Origin: an uncultured Rhodospirillales bacterium
GTDB lineage: Bacteria; Pseudomonadota; Alphaproteobacteria; Acetobacterales; Acetobacteraceae
NCBI GenBank assembly: GCA_903927465.1
Contig: CAIYMY010000176.1
Location: 1 to 37,654 of the forward strand
Direction of reading: 5' to 3'
Length of the DNA stretch: 37,654 nt
Made by a program: the position numbers and the translations under genes. This document shows positions 1-8,794 of the stretch, in pieces. Position 1 is the first letter of the stretch, and the number at the start of each line of letters is the position of its first letter. Below the pieces are notes generated by a model that had not been told where the DNA came from, searched no databases, and saw nothing but the letters and a program-made list of their open reading frames with translations.

Positions 1-1
1 C

Positions 2-1192
2 AAGGCTGCTGCTTTCCCCCACCAGCTTTCCGGCGGCCAGCAGCAGCGCGTGATGATCGCCATGGCTTTGGCCGCCGATCCGGCGCTGTTGATCGCGGAT
101 GAACCAACCACCGCGCTGGATACAACGGTGCAGGCGCAAATACTGGCACTGCTGGCCGCGCTGCAGGCACGGCGCGGGCTTGCGATGCTTTTCGTCTCGC
201 ATGATTTGGCGGTGGTCGAGGGCATCGCCCAGAGGGTAGCGGTGATGCGGCATGGCAAGGTGGTGGAGGCCGGGCCGACGGCGCAGGTTTTTGCTGCGCC
301 TTCCCACCCCTATACGGTGGCACTGCTCGCAAGCCACCCCAGCCAGGCTCAACGCATCAGCGCGGTTGATAGGCGAGCCCTGCCGGCGCTGGAGATTGAA
401 GACCTCACGGTCACGTTCAGGCCACATCGTTTGGGCGGCGCGAAGCTGCGCGCGGTCGATGGCGTTACGCTCAGCATTGCGGCTGGCGAAGCGTTGGGCT
501 TGGTGGGCGAGAGCGGGTCGGGCAAGAGCACGCTGGCCAAGGCTGTTGTGGGGCTCGTTAGGCCGGCCAAGGGGTTCATCCGCGTCTTCGGCCACGACCC
601 GGCGGCGCCGGCCGACCGCAAAGCGATGGCGCGGGCCGTTCAGATGGTGTTCCAGGACGCTGCCGGTAGCCTGAACCCACGCCTGACCATCGCGCAAATT
701 CTTGCCGAACCGCTGGCGGTCCATGGATTGGCCCCACCCGCACAGCGCCGCGCCCATGCGCGGCAGCTGCTTGAGGAGGTTGGGCTCACGGCCACGCATC
801 TGGATCGCTATCCGCATCAGCTTTCGGGCGGGCAAAGGCAGCGGGTCGCGATTGCCCGCGCCTTGGCGGTCGATCCCAAGCTGCTGGTCTGTGATGAGCC
901 AGTCTCGGCGCTCGACATGACAGTGCAGGCGCAGGTGCTGGATTTGCTCGCCCGCATCCGGCGCGAGCGCGGCCTGGCGCTGCTTTTCATCGGCCATGAC
1001 CTTGAAACCGTCGGCGCTGTGTCGGACCGGATCGCGGTGATGAAGGATGGACGAGTTATCGAGATCGGCGCCGCCGAAGCCATTTTGCAACGCCCTGCCA
1101 ATGCCTTCACGCAAGCCCTGGTCGCCGCGATGCCACGCCGCCGTGCGGGGCGGGAATGCGCCGCCGAATTGCTGGCAGTGGCCGAAGCTTGA
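2..1192 (+). CDS. Fused peptide-type ABC importer ATPase (DppD-DppF/GsiA-like), 5' end cut off
   Basis: This protein hydrolyses ATP at the inner membrane to drive a peptide/nickel-family importer. The frame is open from the window edge and the first visible residues already contain the C-loop (LSGGQQQ) of the first nucleotide-binding domain, so roughly 150 N-terminal residues are missing. Next come Walker [13 protein letters not shown] and the switch SHD. A short linker (near 330-400) leads to a second complete domain with Walker [10 protein letters not shown] (about 510-537), C-loop LSGGQRQR, Walker [13 protein letters not shown] and GHD. Two ATPase domains in one chain resemble GsiA and YejF. 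Its permeases and binding protein must lie upstream. It is the first of three such fused ATPases in the window. The substrate cannot be told. Confidence 0.93.
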   Translation, partial: KAAAFPHQLSGGQQQRVMIAMALAADPALLIADEPTTALDTTVQAQILALLAALQARRGLAMLFVSHDLAVVEGIAQRVAVMRHGKVVEAGPTAQVFAAPSHPYTVALLASHPSQAQRISAVDRRALPALEIEDLTVTFRPHRLGGAKLRAVDGVTLSIAAGEALGLVGESGSGKSTLAKAVVGLVRPAKGFIRVFGHDPAAPADRKAMARAVQMVFQDAAGSLNPRLTIAQILAEPLAVHGLAPPAQRRAHARQLLEEVGLTATHLDRYPHQLSGGQRQRVAIARALAVDPKLLVCDEPVSALDMTVQAQVLDLLARIRRERGLALLFIGHDLETVGAVSDRIAVMKDGRVIEIGAAEAILQRPANAFTQALVAAMPRRRAGRECAAELLAVAEA

Positions 1193-1222
1193 CCGCGTAT
1201 CAGAGAGGAGATCCTACCTTGC

Positions 1223-1497
1223 CTATCGTGACCGTGCAGGCCCCAGCCACGCAAGGGCGGCTTGCCAATCGGCATCATCATGCGCGGCGCCAATGCGTTG
1301 GAGGGTTTCGGGCGTCACCCAGCGCGCCGGCTGTAGTAATCGCGTTGCGTGCGTGCCAGCCATCGGGAAAGCCCCTGCGCGGCAAGGGCGTCGCTGGCGG
1401 GCATCACTTCCGGCTCGCTCGGCCTGGTGCGGCTCAAGGAAACGTGCCGCCCGTCGGTGCGCTGAATCATCCAGCGGGTTTCAGTTTTTGCGTGCAT
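1223..1497 (-). pseudogene. Relic of an unnamed small gene (copy 1 of a pair)
   Basis: Read on the minus strand from the ATG at 1497 (purine-rich GGAGAGTGAGG just upstream), this gives a peptide with KTETRWMIQRTDGRHVSLSR and, further on, ALAAQGLSRWLARTQRDYYS, then a stop near 1315. A one-base shift near 1325 opens another frame with ARWVTPETLQRIGAAHDDAD, ending at 1223. Either the gene is frameshifted or two fragments are joined. The first half is clearly paralogous, in protein and in DNA, to a relic at 29165-29359. I do not recognise the family and give no function. The similarity between two distant copies, with in-register substitutions, shows this was once a coding sequence. Confidence 0.5.
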
Positions 1498-1540
1498 CCT
1501 CACTCTCCGTCTTGCGTTACGGACGCTTCACGCTGTGGAT
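1329..1540. repeat. Diverged direct repeat, copy 1 (partner at 29193-29405)
   Basis: About 210 bp here align base for base with 29193-29405 in the same orientation, including ggctgtagtaatcgc, aaagcccctgcgcggcaagg and the stretch upstream of the small gene (cttgcgt..cgct.tgtg). I judge identity by eye at about 75-80 %. Similarity extends past the coding part into the presumed upstream region, so a whole gene unit was duplicated or acquired twice. Confidence 0.65.
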
Positions 1541-1854
1541 CGCACCAGCCGGAATTCAGCGCGATCTGATTATCTGCGAGTTTTCCAATTGAGTCATGAA
1601 CCGCGGGATTTGGTATTAATGTATATCCGGTCGACGAATGGGAAAGGGACGCTGTCAACGCGCACTAAAACACCAGACGCCTAAACCAGGAGCACGGCAT
1701 GCACGGGCGAACGCCCGTCAGCGCCAATGGGTCAGTGCAATGATGACGTTCGACAGACGTCATATGTTTCCCCATGCCGGTCAGACGATGGGCATATATG
1801 CGCCATGTCTAACGCTTTCCACTCCGCCTTCTTAGCGCGCAATCCGTACTTGGC
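1504..1854. other. Gap without a recognised gene
   Basis: Apart from the upstream part of the repeat (to about 1540), I see no convincing gene, transposase piece or terminator between the relic and the end of livM. Short open frames here have no recognisable content. The stretch is less GC-rich than its neighbours in places (for example 1610-1630 and 1790-1800), which fits eroded DNA. Confidence 0.5.
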
Positions 1855-2850
1855 TTAGGTGCCCACACGCTGAGGTGTTTTCGTGCTGCTTGACTTGCCT
1901 GGCCCCAAATGGCGTCGCGATTCAAACAAACCCATCAAGCCTCGTGGCATGAATAGGACGAAAAGCACTAGCAGCAGGCCATAAATCAACGGTGCCGCAC
2001 CAATCAGGCCAGTGCCGAAAAATACGCGCAGCACTTCTTCAAGCCCAATGGTGAAAAGTGCGCCAATCGTGGGGCCCAGCGGTCCATACATACCGCCGGC
2101 AATGGCGCCAAATACAATTTGCAAGGATATGCCAAGGCCTGCCGAGGTTTCGGGGTTAAGGTATAGCCGGTATTGCGCCATCAATGCCCCGGCGAGTGCC
2201 GCAAGTGCGGCGGAAACCACCGTGACCTTCAGCTTTTCCCAAGCCACGCGAATACCAATGGACGCGGCGGCATCTTCATCTTCGCTAATCGCGGAAAGTG
2301 CCTGTGCTGACATAGAACGGTTCTGCAAATGCCAAACCAGAATGCCAATGGCCCAGGCGCCAAGCGTGATCCACCAAAAGCCACTTTTGCTGAATTGCAT
2401 GGCGCTGAAAGCGGCTTCCGGTGCCAAGTGCGGTGTCATACCGAGTGAACCACCCGTAATCTCTCGCGCTGCGGTGACAAAAATACGCACGATTTCCCCA
2501 GCGGCAAGCGTGACCAGCGCAAAGTAATGCCCCACCACACGCAAGCGAAAACAGGGCCATCCCAATAACGCGCCAGCGGCAGCTGCAAGCACGACGCTGA
2601 TTGGAATGCCGATCCAGGGTGAAACTCCGTAGAGATTCCACATCATGGCCATGCCATAGGCACCAATGCCGGTGAAGGCGCCATGCCCGAAGGAAACCTG
2701 GCCAAAGCGCCCCATCATGGCCCAGCCGGTACAAGCCAAGCCCAACAGAAAGGCGGTGATCAGCAGGTGCAGCAGATATTCCGGCAGGGAAAGCAGCGGC
2801 AATCCCGCCAGCAGCGCAAGCACCAGGATGGATGGCAGGATTTTGTTCAT
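1855..2850 (-). CDS. livM: Branched-chain amino-acid type ABC importer permease (LivM-like)
   Basis: Inner-membrane channel subunit of a LivFGHM-type importer, about 331 residues. It is almost entirely hydrophobic helices, with the family stretch GRFGQVSFGHGAFTGIGAYG near the N-terminus and the cytoplasmic loop ISEDEDAAASIGIRV that contacts the ATPase. A longer open frame starts at 2922, but the ATG at 2850 begins the first membrane helix and overlaps the livH stop (ATGA), so I take 2850. It is the last gene of the minus-strand operon and no clear terminator hairpin follows. The substrate may be an amino acid, amide, urea or an aromatic compound; the sequence does not decide. Confidence 0.92.
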   Translation of the reverse strand: MNKILPSILVLALLAGLPLLSLPEYLLHLLITAFLLGLACTGWAMMGRFGQVSFGHGAFTGIGAYGMAMMWNLYGVSPWIGIPISVVLAAAAGALLGWPCFRLRVVGHYFALVTLAAGEIVRIFVTAAREITGGSLGMTPHLAPEAAFSAMQFSKSGFWWITLGAWAIGILVWHLQNRSMSAQALSAISEDEDAAASIGIRVAWEKLKVTVVSAALAALAGALMAQYRLYLNPETSAGLGISLQIVFGAIAGGMYGPLGPTIGALFTIGLEEVLRVFFGTGLIGAAPLIYGLLLVLFVLFMPRGLMGLFESRRHLGPGKSSSTKTPQRVGT

Positions 2851-3710
2851 CGCGCGAAAAGCCCCCGGGGCCGGACGAACATCATAATAATGAAGAACAG
2901 AAAGGCGAAGACATAGGACCATTCAGTAGTGCCCCAGAAGCCGCCAACAGAAATGATGACGCCCATCAAAAAGGCGGCAAGGAAGCCACCCAGCATATTG
3001 CCAAGCCCACCCATCACGCAGATCATGAAGGTAATGGGCCCAAAGGACAGGCCGACAAAGGGATGCACGTCCAGCTGCACCAGCAGCAGGCAGGCAGCAA
3101 GCCCGGCCAGAGAACCCCCAATAGCCGAAGCAATCAGATAGATCCGGCGCGGATCAACACCCATCAGAGGCATGACTTCCCGATCACGCGCAATCGCGCG
3201 AATGGCCGTACCGACATAGGTATACTTCAGGAATAACCAGAGCAGCGCCGCGCCCACCAAGGCGGCGATAAAGGCAGAAAGCTTGGTCCCGGAGATAAAG
3301 ACCTCCCACACTTCCATTGGCGGCATATCCACCCCAAGGCTGCGAAATTCAGTGCTGAACACAAGGGTGGCGCCCCCTTGGAGCACAAAAAGAACACCGC
3401 CAGTGGCCAAGACCTGATTGATGGGCGGCGCTGTCAGCAGCGGCCGCACCACCAGCACATGCAGCAACACGCCAAGCACCGCGAGGCAGGGAAGACAGAC
3501 GGCAAAAGCCATCCAGAGCGGCCAGCCCATCTGGTTATATAAATACCAGACGATATACATGCCAACCATGACCAGCTCAGCATAGCAGAGCCAGACCACA
3601 TCAACGACACCAAACACCAGATTAAGGCCCAGCACAGGCAGCGCAAATACGCCGCCAAGCAGGATACCATTGATCAGCGCTTCAATCAGGAAGGGATCAA
3701 AAATGTTCAT
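2847..3710 (-). CDS. livH: Branched-chain amino-acid type ABC importer permease (LivH-like)
   Basis: Second membrane subunit of the importer, 287 residues, close to the family norm. It starts with the usual short N-terminus followed by a first helix around ALINGILLGGVFALPVLGLN, and carries the coupling-loop signature IRAIARDREVMPLMGVDPRR about two-thirds along. It pairs with LivM to form the translocation path. The start at 3710 lies 3 bp after the livF stop, and the stop overlaps the livM start by 4 bp, so livH and livM are probably translationally coupled. Confidence 0.93.
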   Translation of the reverse strand: MNIFDPFLIEALINGILLGGVFALPVLGLNLVFGVVDVVWLCYAELVMVGMYIVWYLYNQMGWPLWMAFAVCLPCLAVLGVLLHVLVVRPLLTAPPINQVLATGGVLFVLQGGATLVFSTEFRSLGVDMPPMEVWEVFISGTKLSAFIAALVGAALLWLFLKYTYVGTAIRAIARDREVMPLMGVDPRRIYLIASAIGGSLAGLAACLLLVQLDVHPFVGLSFGPITFMICVMGGLGNMLGGFLAAFLMGVIISVGGFWGTTEWSYVFAFLFFIIMMFVRPRGLFAR

Positions 3711-3713
3711 GGC

Positions 3714-4436
3714 TCAATGCATCCCAAGATAGGAACGGCGCAGTACAGGATCCGCGGAAAGCTCCGCCGATTTGCCTTCAGCCGCCACGCGTCCGGTTTC
3801 CAGTACATAGGCACGGTCAACCACGCGCAACACCTGCGCGACATTCTGTTCAACAATTAGAACCGTGAGACCTTCCTGTCTGATACGGCGCACCAGATCG
3901 AAAACCTGTTGCACGACCAAAGGTGCCAAACCGGCGGAAGGTTCATCCAGCAGCAGGAGTTTTGGCGCGCACATCAGCGCACGGCCAATGGCGCACATTT
4001 GCTGTTCGCCGCCGGACATGGTGCCTGCCAATTGATGCCGACGCTGCGCCATGCGCGGGAAAAGATCATAGACCCTGTCACGCCTTTTGGCGAATTCCGC
4101 CCGGGCAGATTTCGCGTAAGCCCCGACCTTGAGGTTTTCCTCAACCGTCAAATGTGGGAATAGACGACGGTTTTCCGGCACATGCGCAATGCCCAGTTCG
4201 GGCAACAAATGCGCGGGTACTTTTGTCAGATCCTGATCGCCATAGCGGAGCGTGCCGACTTTGGGCCGCAAGAGGCCGGAAATCACCCTGAGAAGCGTAG
4301 TTTTGCCCGCCCCATTGGGGCCGACCACACCCACGGCTTCTCCTGGTTCTACCCGAAGCGCCACCCCGAATAGCGCCTGGAAATCACCATAGCCGGCCTG
4401 GATGCCGGAAAGTTCAAGCGTTGCTGAACCATTCAT
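3714..4436 (-). CDS. livF: Branched-chain amino-acid type ABC importer ATPase (LivF-like)
   Basis: Cytoplasmic ATPase, 240 residues, typical LivF length. Walker A GPNGAGKT lies at residues 39-46. The C-loop is MSGGEQQM near 140, Walker B LLLLDEPSAGL near 160, and the switch histidine is replaced by VEQN, as is usual in LivF. It lacks the C-terminal extension of LivG. The start overlaps the livG stop by 4 bp (ATGA), so the two ATPases should be made in equal amounts. Confidence 0.94.
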   Translation of the reverse strand: MNGSATLELSGIQAGYGDFQALFGVALRVEPGEAVGVVGPNGAGKTTLLRVISGLLRPKVGTLRYGDQDLTKVPAHLLPELGIAHVPENRRLFPHLTVEENLKVGAYAKSARAEFAKRRDRVYDLFPRMAQRRHQLAGTMSGGEQQMCAIGRALMCAPKLLLLDEPSAGLAPLVVQQVFDLVRRIRQEGLTVLIVEQNVAQVLRVVDRAYVLETGRVAAEGKSAELSADPVLRRSYLGMH

Positions 4437-5185
4437 GCCGCGCGTGCCTCCGGCGGGCCGAGATAGACTTCCGCCACGCGTTCATCTTCCTGCGCTTCCT
4501 GCGGCGTACCGGTAAAAATAACAGCGCCGTGATCCAGCATGACTACTTTATCCACTACGGAAAGCAGCACACCCATGATGTGTTCAACCCAAACAATGGT
4601 GATGCCGCGTTCATCACGAATGCGCTTCAGCATATCCGCTGCCGCCTGCATTTCCGCCGTATCAAGGCCGCCCAATGATTCATCGGCCAGCAGCAGGCGC
4701 GGCTGTGTCGCCAAGGCACGCGCCATTTCCAATTTCTTCAGCCCGGCGGCGCCCAGGCCATTGACCCGCGCCGTGTCATCATCAGGCAATTGCGCAAGGC
4801 GCAGCGCATCGCGCGCACGGCGTTCTGCCTCAGCCCGATCAATGCTCTCGCCTGCTCCGTAATGAGCGGCCAGAACCGCATTTTCGAATAGCGAAAGGCC
4901 ACGAAACGGCCTTGGAATCTGGAAAGTTCGGCCGATACCGCGGCGACACACGTCTTCCGCTGCCAGCCCGGCGATTTCCTCACCTTCCAGCATAACCGAA
5001 CCAGAGCTTGGTTTCAGCATGCCGGCTATGCAGTTGAAGGTCGTGCTTTTACCAGAACCATTGGGGCCGAGCAGCCCCATGATCTCGCCTTTCGCTACGG
5101 TGAAGGCCACGTTATCGACGGCGGTAAAGCCGCCGAAACGCTTTGTCAGGCCTTCAACGCGTAGCAGCGGTACTGCGCCGGACAT
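4433..5185 (-). CDS. livG: Branched-chain amino-acid type ABC importer ATPase (LivG-like) with degenerate C-loop
   Basis: Second ATPase of the importer, 250 residues. Walker A GPNGSGKST is at residues 40-48 and the switch region reads WVEHIMGVL, as in LivG. The C-loop, normally LS(Y/G)GQ followed by a basic stretch and LEIARAL, here reads LGAAGLKKLEMARAL, so the serine, second glycine and glutamine are missing. Walker B is LLLADESLGGLD, with Asp-Glu present but Ser for the usual Pro. The partner LivF has a normal C-loop, so the heterodimer would have one canonical and one degenerate ATP site. It starts directly before the binding-protein stop (0 bp gap). Confidence 0.92.
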   Translation of the reverse strand: MSGAVPLLRVEGLTKRFGGFTAVDNVAFTVAKGEIMGLLGPNGSGKSTTFNCIAGMLKPSSGSVMLEGEEIAGLAAEDVCRRGIGRTFQIPRPFRGLSLFENAVLAAHYGAGESIDRAEAERRARDALRLAQLPDDDTARVNGLGAAGLKKLEMARALATQPRLLLADESLGGLDTAEMQAAADMLKRIRDERGITIVWVEHIMGVLLSVVDKVVMLDHGAVIFTGTPQEAQEDERVAEVYLGPPEARAA

Positions 5186-6520
5186 TCAGCGCGCCGCATA
5201 GGGATGGCCGGCGGGCAGCGGGAAGATCGGTGGGCCGCCTGCAATGGCGCTGGGCCAAATCACCTTGGCCTTGGCATTTTCGTATTGCATTACCACGGCC
5301 ACAGAGCGTTCATTCTGCCCGGACATGGTATGTCCCGGTGGATTGAATTTCACCCCATAGCCCTGGATCGTGCCGCCTACCGGAATATCAACCTGCAATG
5401 CGGATTGGCGCAGTGCATCCGCCGTCATGCCACCCGTACGTGCAACCGTCGGCTTCAGCACATTTTCCAAGAATACCCAGGTATTATTGAAACCCATGGA
5501 GGCATGGGTGGGCAGGTCATTCATGCGGTGCTTGGCCTGGAAGCGGCGCACGAATTCTTGCGCCAGCGCTGCTGCATCGGGGCTAAGCTTGCTGTGATCC
5601 AGCATTTGGGTGCCGGCGGGATCAACATTGCAGACCCCGTTCATGTCCGCCCCAAAGGTCTCGGCCAGGCGATCAATCTGCGAATAGCCTGCGCCATGGC
5701 CAATCAGCGCCTTGAAGCGCAGCCCGCCGGAGCGGGCCTGACGTAAGAAAAGCGTGATATCGGGATTATAACCGGCATGCAGAATAACATCCGGCCTTTC
5801 GCGCCGCAGCTTGGTGATCATGGTGGAAAGGTCCGGCGCCGAAGAGGAATAGCCTTCCTTCATCACCAATAGCATGTTCCGCGCTTTGCATTGCTGTTCA
5901 ATGCCGGTGGCGACACCCGTGCCATAGGGCCCGTCTTCATAAATCACAGCAATGCGCACACGTTCCGGTGCTGCGCCAAATTTCGACTGTGCATTTTCCT
6001 GAATGACGGAAATTGAGCCCTCAGCATATTGGTCCGAATGTACCGTTGGGCGGAAGATGTACTGAAAATTCTTATCTTTCAGCACCGCGGTGGCGATGGC
6101 ACTGGTGATCCACATAATCTTCTTGGCTTGTTCGAAGCGCTGTGAAAGCGGCACTGCATGCGCTGAAGAATAAATGCCAGTGACGACCTCTAATTTTTCC
6201 TGGCCAAGCAGGCGTTCGGCTTCGTTGATCGCCACATCTGCCTTGCTCTGGCTATCGGCGGTCACGGCTTGTACTGGGCGGCCACCGGCGCCACCGCGTT
6301 CATTGAATAATTCAATGGCGACTTCTGCGCCCCAGAACAGCGGCTGACTGCCCGCACCGGCGAAGGGGCCGGACAAGTCGGTCATGACGCCAATACGCAA
6401 CGCTTCGCCGCGCGCCGGGCCCTGTGCCCAGGCTTTAGGGGCTGCCGGTACAGTGGCGGCAAGACCGAGGCCAGCAGTGGCCTGCAACAAATGACGCCGA
6501 CTAGAGGGATTACCCTGCAT
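5186..6520 (-). CDS. Branched-chain amino-acid type ABC importer periplasmic binding protein
   Basis: Periplasmic ligand-binding protein of the Leu/Ile/Val-binding fold (Peripla_BP_6), 444 residues. The N-terminus has an Arg pair (SSRRHLLQ, residues 6-13), a short hydrophobic core and AWA|Q at 32/33, so export may be by Tat or Sec. The mature part opens with IGVMTDLSGPFAGAGSQ, typical of the family, and has the later domain with YEDGPYGTGVATG. It is the first gene of the five-gene operon, with GGGAG placed 7 nt before the ATG. Ligand unknown; Rhodospirillales carry many such paralogues. Confidence 0.92.
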   Translation of the reverse strand: MQGNPSSRRHLLQATAGLGLAATVPAAPKAWAQGPARGEALRIGVMTDLSGPFAGAGSQPLFWGAEVAIELFNERGGAGGRPVQAVTADSQSKADVAINEAERLLGQEKLEVVTGIYSSAHAVPLSQRFEQAKKIMWITSAIATAVLKDKNFQYIFRPTVHSDQYAEGSISVIQENAQSKFGAAPERVRIAVIYEDGPYGTGVATGIEQQCKARNMLLVMKEGYSSSAPDLSTMITKLRRERPDVILHAGYNPDITLFLRQARSGGLRFKALIGHGAGYSQIDRLAETFGADMNGVCNVDPAGTQMLDHSKLSPDAAALAQEFVRRFQAKHRMNDLPTHASMGFNNTWVFLENVLKPTVARTGGMTADALRQSALQVDIPVGGTIQGYGVKFNPPGHTMSGQNERSVAVVMQYENAKAKVIWPSAIAGGPPIFPLPAGHPYAAR

Positions 6521-6658
6521 GACGATCTCCCAAGGACTTGTTGTTTTAGTTATGACAAACTCAAGCCTGAGCAGCAGCCGCCGTCAAGCGGAAAGATTGA
6601 GCGCGGTCAATTATTGCGCCTCGGTGGCCCCTGAGGTCCTGATGAGCGATATCTTCCG

Positions 6659-7010
6659 TCACGAGGGCGGCGATGTGAACAGCATCGCCGCGTGGTCGCT
6701 TTCCATCACGCGCGCTGCCGCCGTGGAGTCGGTGCTATCGCCACACGAAAGCCGGTGCGCGCCCACCAGCCAAAGATTGCCGGGGCGAGAAGCCGCCTGA
6801 CGCCGCAGGGTTCTCGGCGATGTCCGAGGGCAGGGCTTCGGGCGCATCGCCGTCGGACGCGGCATCTCCGCCCGCTGCAAGTTCATCCGCCGAGAAACCA
6901 AGCGCTGCGAGGTCAATCTCCGCCGCCTGGACACTGGCCAGCGCATCGCGCAGCAGTGCCTGGTCCTAGGCGGCTGTTTCTGCGATGCGAATATCAGCAA
7001 GCTGCAGCAC
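6659..7010 (-). pseudogene. Relic of a ParB-type DNA methyltransferase
   Basis: Two reading frames of the minus strand together resemble the middle of the phage/plasmid ParB-domain DNA methylases. The upstream frame gives LADIRIAETAA, a TAG stop where the family usually has Trp, then LLRDALASVQAAEIDLAALG and FSADELA. After a one-base shift near 6810-6830 the other frame gives GNLWLVGAHRLSCGDSTDST and MLFTSPPS, matching the family's LG.HRLLCGD and catalytic (D/S)PPY region, then stops at 6659 with the last motif cut off. Both ends are missing, so it cannot be active. The rest of the gap (6521-6658 and 7011-7213) holds only the presumed promoter of the importer operon and nothing else I can name. 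Confidence 0.7.
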
Positions 7011-7213
7011 GAACACCGAAAGCGCAGCCACGATGCCCTTCCTGCGCGGGAGCGTCGTGGATGAAAGGTAGGCGGGCGCTGTGGTAAAGCGATGGCCGCT
7101 TGGAAATCTTCATATCGCACAAAGCTGAAGAGTATGATCGAATCGGCCTAACCGATGTTTTGGCAGGTTGAGAAGATTTGATACGCCCAATCATGGATGC
7201 GGCTTACACAGCC

Positions 7214-8794
7214 TTATGCCTTGCCGTAGCCGCCACCACCACTTGTTTTGAAGGCAACAACATCGCCCTGATGCACGAGAAGATTTGCCTTGCCGCGCAA
7301 TTCCTCTGACGTGCCCGCAACCCGCCGTAGCTCGCAGTGAAAGGGCGCGCCGGCTTCTCCGCCTGCCAAGCCCCATGGCGGGATAATTCGACGTTCGAAC
7401 ATGGTGGTCAAAGACATTTCCTCGGCAAGCACCAAATACTCGCGCTCACTGCCTTCGCCGCCCCGGTGAGCGCCGCCGCCGCCAGAGCCCCTGCGCAACG
7501 CATGGCGCAGGATGCGGATTGGAAACTCGGCCTCGATGATTTCAGCCGGCGTATTATTGGTGTTCGTAAGATGAACGCGCGTTGCCGCAGCGCCGGCGCG
7601 ATCGTGCCTGGCACCTTCGCCGCCCCCGTGCGGCTCATAAAGAGTTTTCCAGCTACCATCGCGCCCCGCGCCACCGAAGATCAGCAGCCCAGCCGTGGTG
7701 GAACCACCTGCGGCAAGTCGTTCAGGAATGATAGGTGCAAAGGCACGAAAGATGGCATCCACAAGACGCTGCGAGGTTTCGTGATTGCCACCAACCAGCG
7801 GCTTTTCAAGCGGAGGATGCAGCAAGGAACCCGGGCGCGTGATGACACGTAATGGCCGATAACAGCCGCCATTCGGTTGAATTTCAGGACCGGCGATTGC
7901 CTTCATCGCGTAATAAACAGCCGCGGCCGTCACATAGGGCGTCGTATTCAATGGCCCAGCGACCGCATCATCGGTCGCCGAGAAATCAAACTCCGCCAGA
8001 TCGTCGGCGATGGTTATGCGAACGCGCACTGCAGCGGGTGCGCCGTCAGGGCCATCATCATCCAGAAAATCTTCGCCTTCAAAAACACCCGCCGGGAGAG
8101 TCTGGATCGCCCTGCGCATCGCGGCTTCGGAACGGTCATGCAGGGCTGCCATGGCCGTCTCAACGGTTTCCGTGCCATGCAGCTGGCACAGGGCCAAAAG
8201 CCGTTGATCAGCGGTGCGCGTTGCGGCCATTTGCGCGAGCATATCCCCTTCACGTTCAGCGGGGCCGCGAACATTCTGCATAATGACACTGATTTTTTCT
8301 GAATCTGGCCCTTCAGCGGTGAAAAGCCTCAGCGGCGGTAGGCGTAGACCTTCCTGAAAACTTTCTGTCGCATTCGCAACATAGGAACCGGGCCAACCAC
8401 CACCAATATCCGCCCAATGGGCAAGACTAACAGCAAAACCAATAAGCCGGCCATCGGAGAATATTGGCCGGATGGCCTTCACATCAGGCAGGTGATTGCC
8501 GCCCAGCTCCGGCAAATTGGTGAACCAGACATCGCCGGGTTTCAGCTTTTCGGGTGGGATGATTTTAAGGAACGCGCCTACCGTGAAACTCATCACGCCA
8601 AGATGCACAGGGATATCACGCCCCTGGGCGACCAATTCACCGCGCGCATCGGTGAGTGCCGATGAAAGGTCGCCGGCCTCTCGCAGGAGTGGCGAACGGG
8701 CGGCCCGCATGACAACAAAGGACATTTCTTCAGCAATGCCGGTCAGGGCATGGCGCAGTACTTCCAGTTGAAAGGGGTCTATATGCGTTTTCAT
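7214..8794 (-). CDS. hyuB: Hydantoinase B/oxoprolinase family subunit
   Basis: Second subunit of an ATP-dependent amide-ring-opening enzyme (N-methylhydantoinase, 5-oxoprolinase or acetophenone-carboxylase type), 526 residues, normal length. Family features include IDPFQLEVLRHALTGIAEEM at the N-terminus, ARGELVAQGRDIPVHLG, then GGNHLPDVK and, near the C-terminus, NTPAEIIEAEFPIRILR followed by a Gly-rich stretch. A longer frame begins at 8875, but the ATG at 8794 starts the conserved sequence and overlaps the hyuA stop (ATGA). Together with HyuA it should form a cytoplasmic complex. Which ring is opened cannot be told. Confidence 0.93.
   Translation of the reverse strand: MKTHIDPFQLEVLRHALTGIAEEMSFVVMRAARSPLLREAGDLSSALTDARGELVAQGRDIPVHLGVMSFTVGAFLKIIPPEKLKPGDVWFTNLPELGGNHLPDVKAIRPIFSDGRLIGFAVSLAHWADIGGGWPGSYVANATESFQEGLRLPPLRLFTAEGPDSEKISVIMQNVRGPAEREGDMLAQMAATRTADQRLLALCQLHGTETVETAMAALHDRSEAAMRRAIQTLPAGVFEGEDFLDDDGPDGAPAAVRVRITIADDLAEFDFSATDDAVAGPLNTTPYVTAAAVYYAMKAIAGPEIQPNGGCYRPLRVITRPGSLLHPPLEKPLVGGNHETSQRLVDAIFRAFAPIIPERLAAGGSTTAGLLIFGGAGRDGSWKTLYEPHGGGEGARHDRAGAAATRVHLTNTNNTPAEIIEAEFPIRILRHALRRGSGGGGAHRGGEGSEREYLVLAEEMSLTTMFERRIIPPWGLAGGEAGAPFHCELRRVAGTSEELRGKANLLVHQGDVVAFKTSGGGGYGKA

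Noticed and set aside
6692-7087. 131-residue plus-strand ORF
   Set aside because: It is the antisense frame of the methyltransferase relic and is His/Arg-rich without any family pattern.
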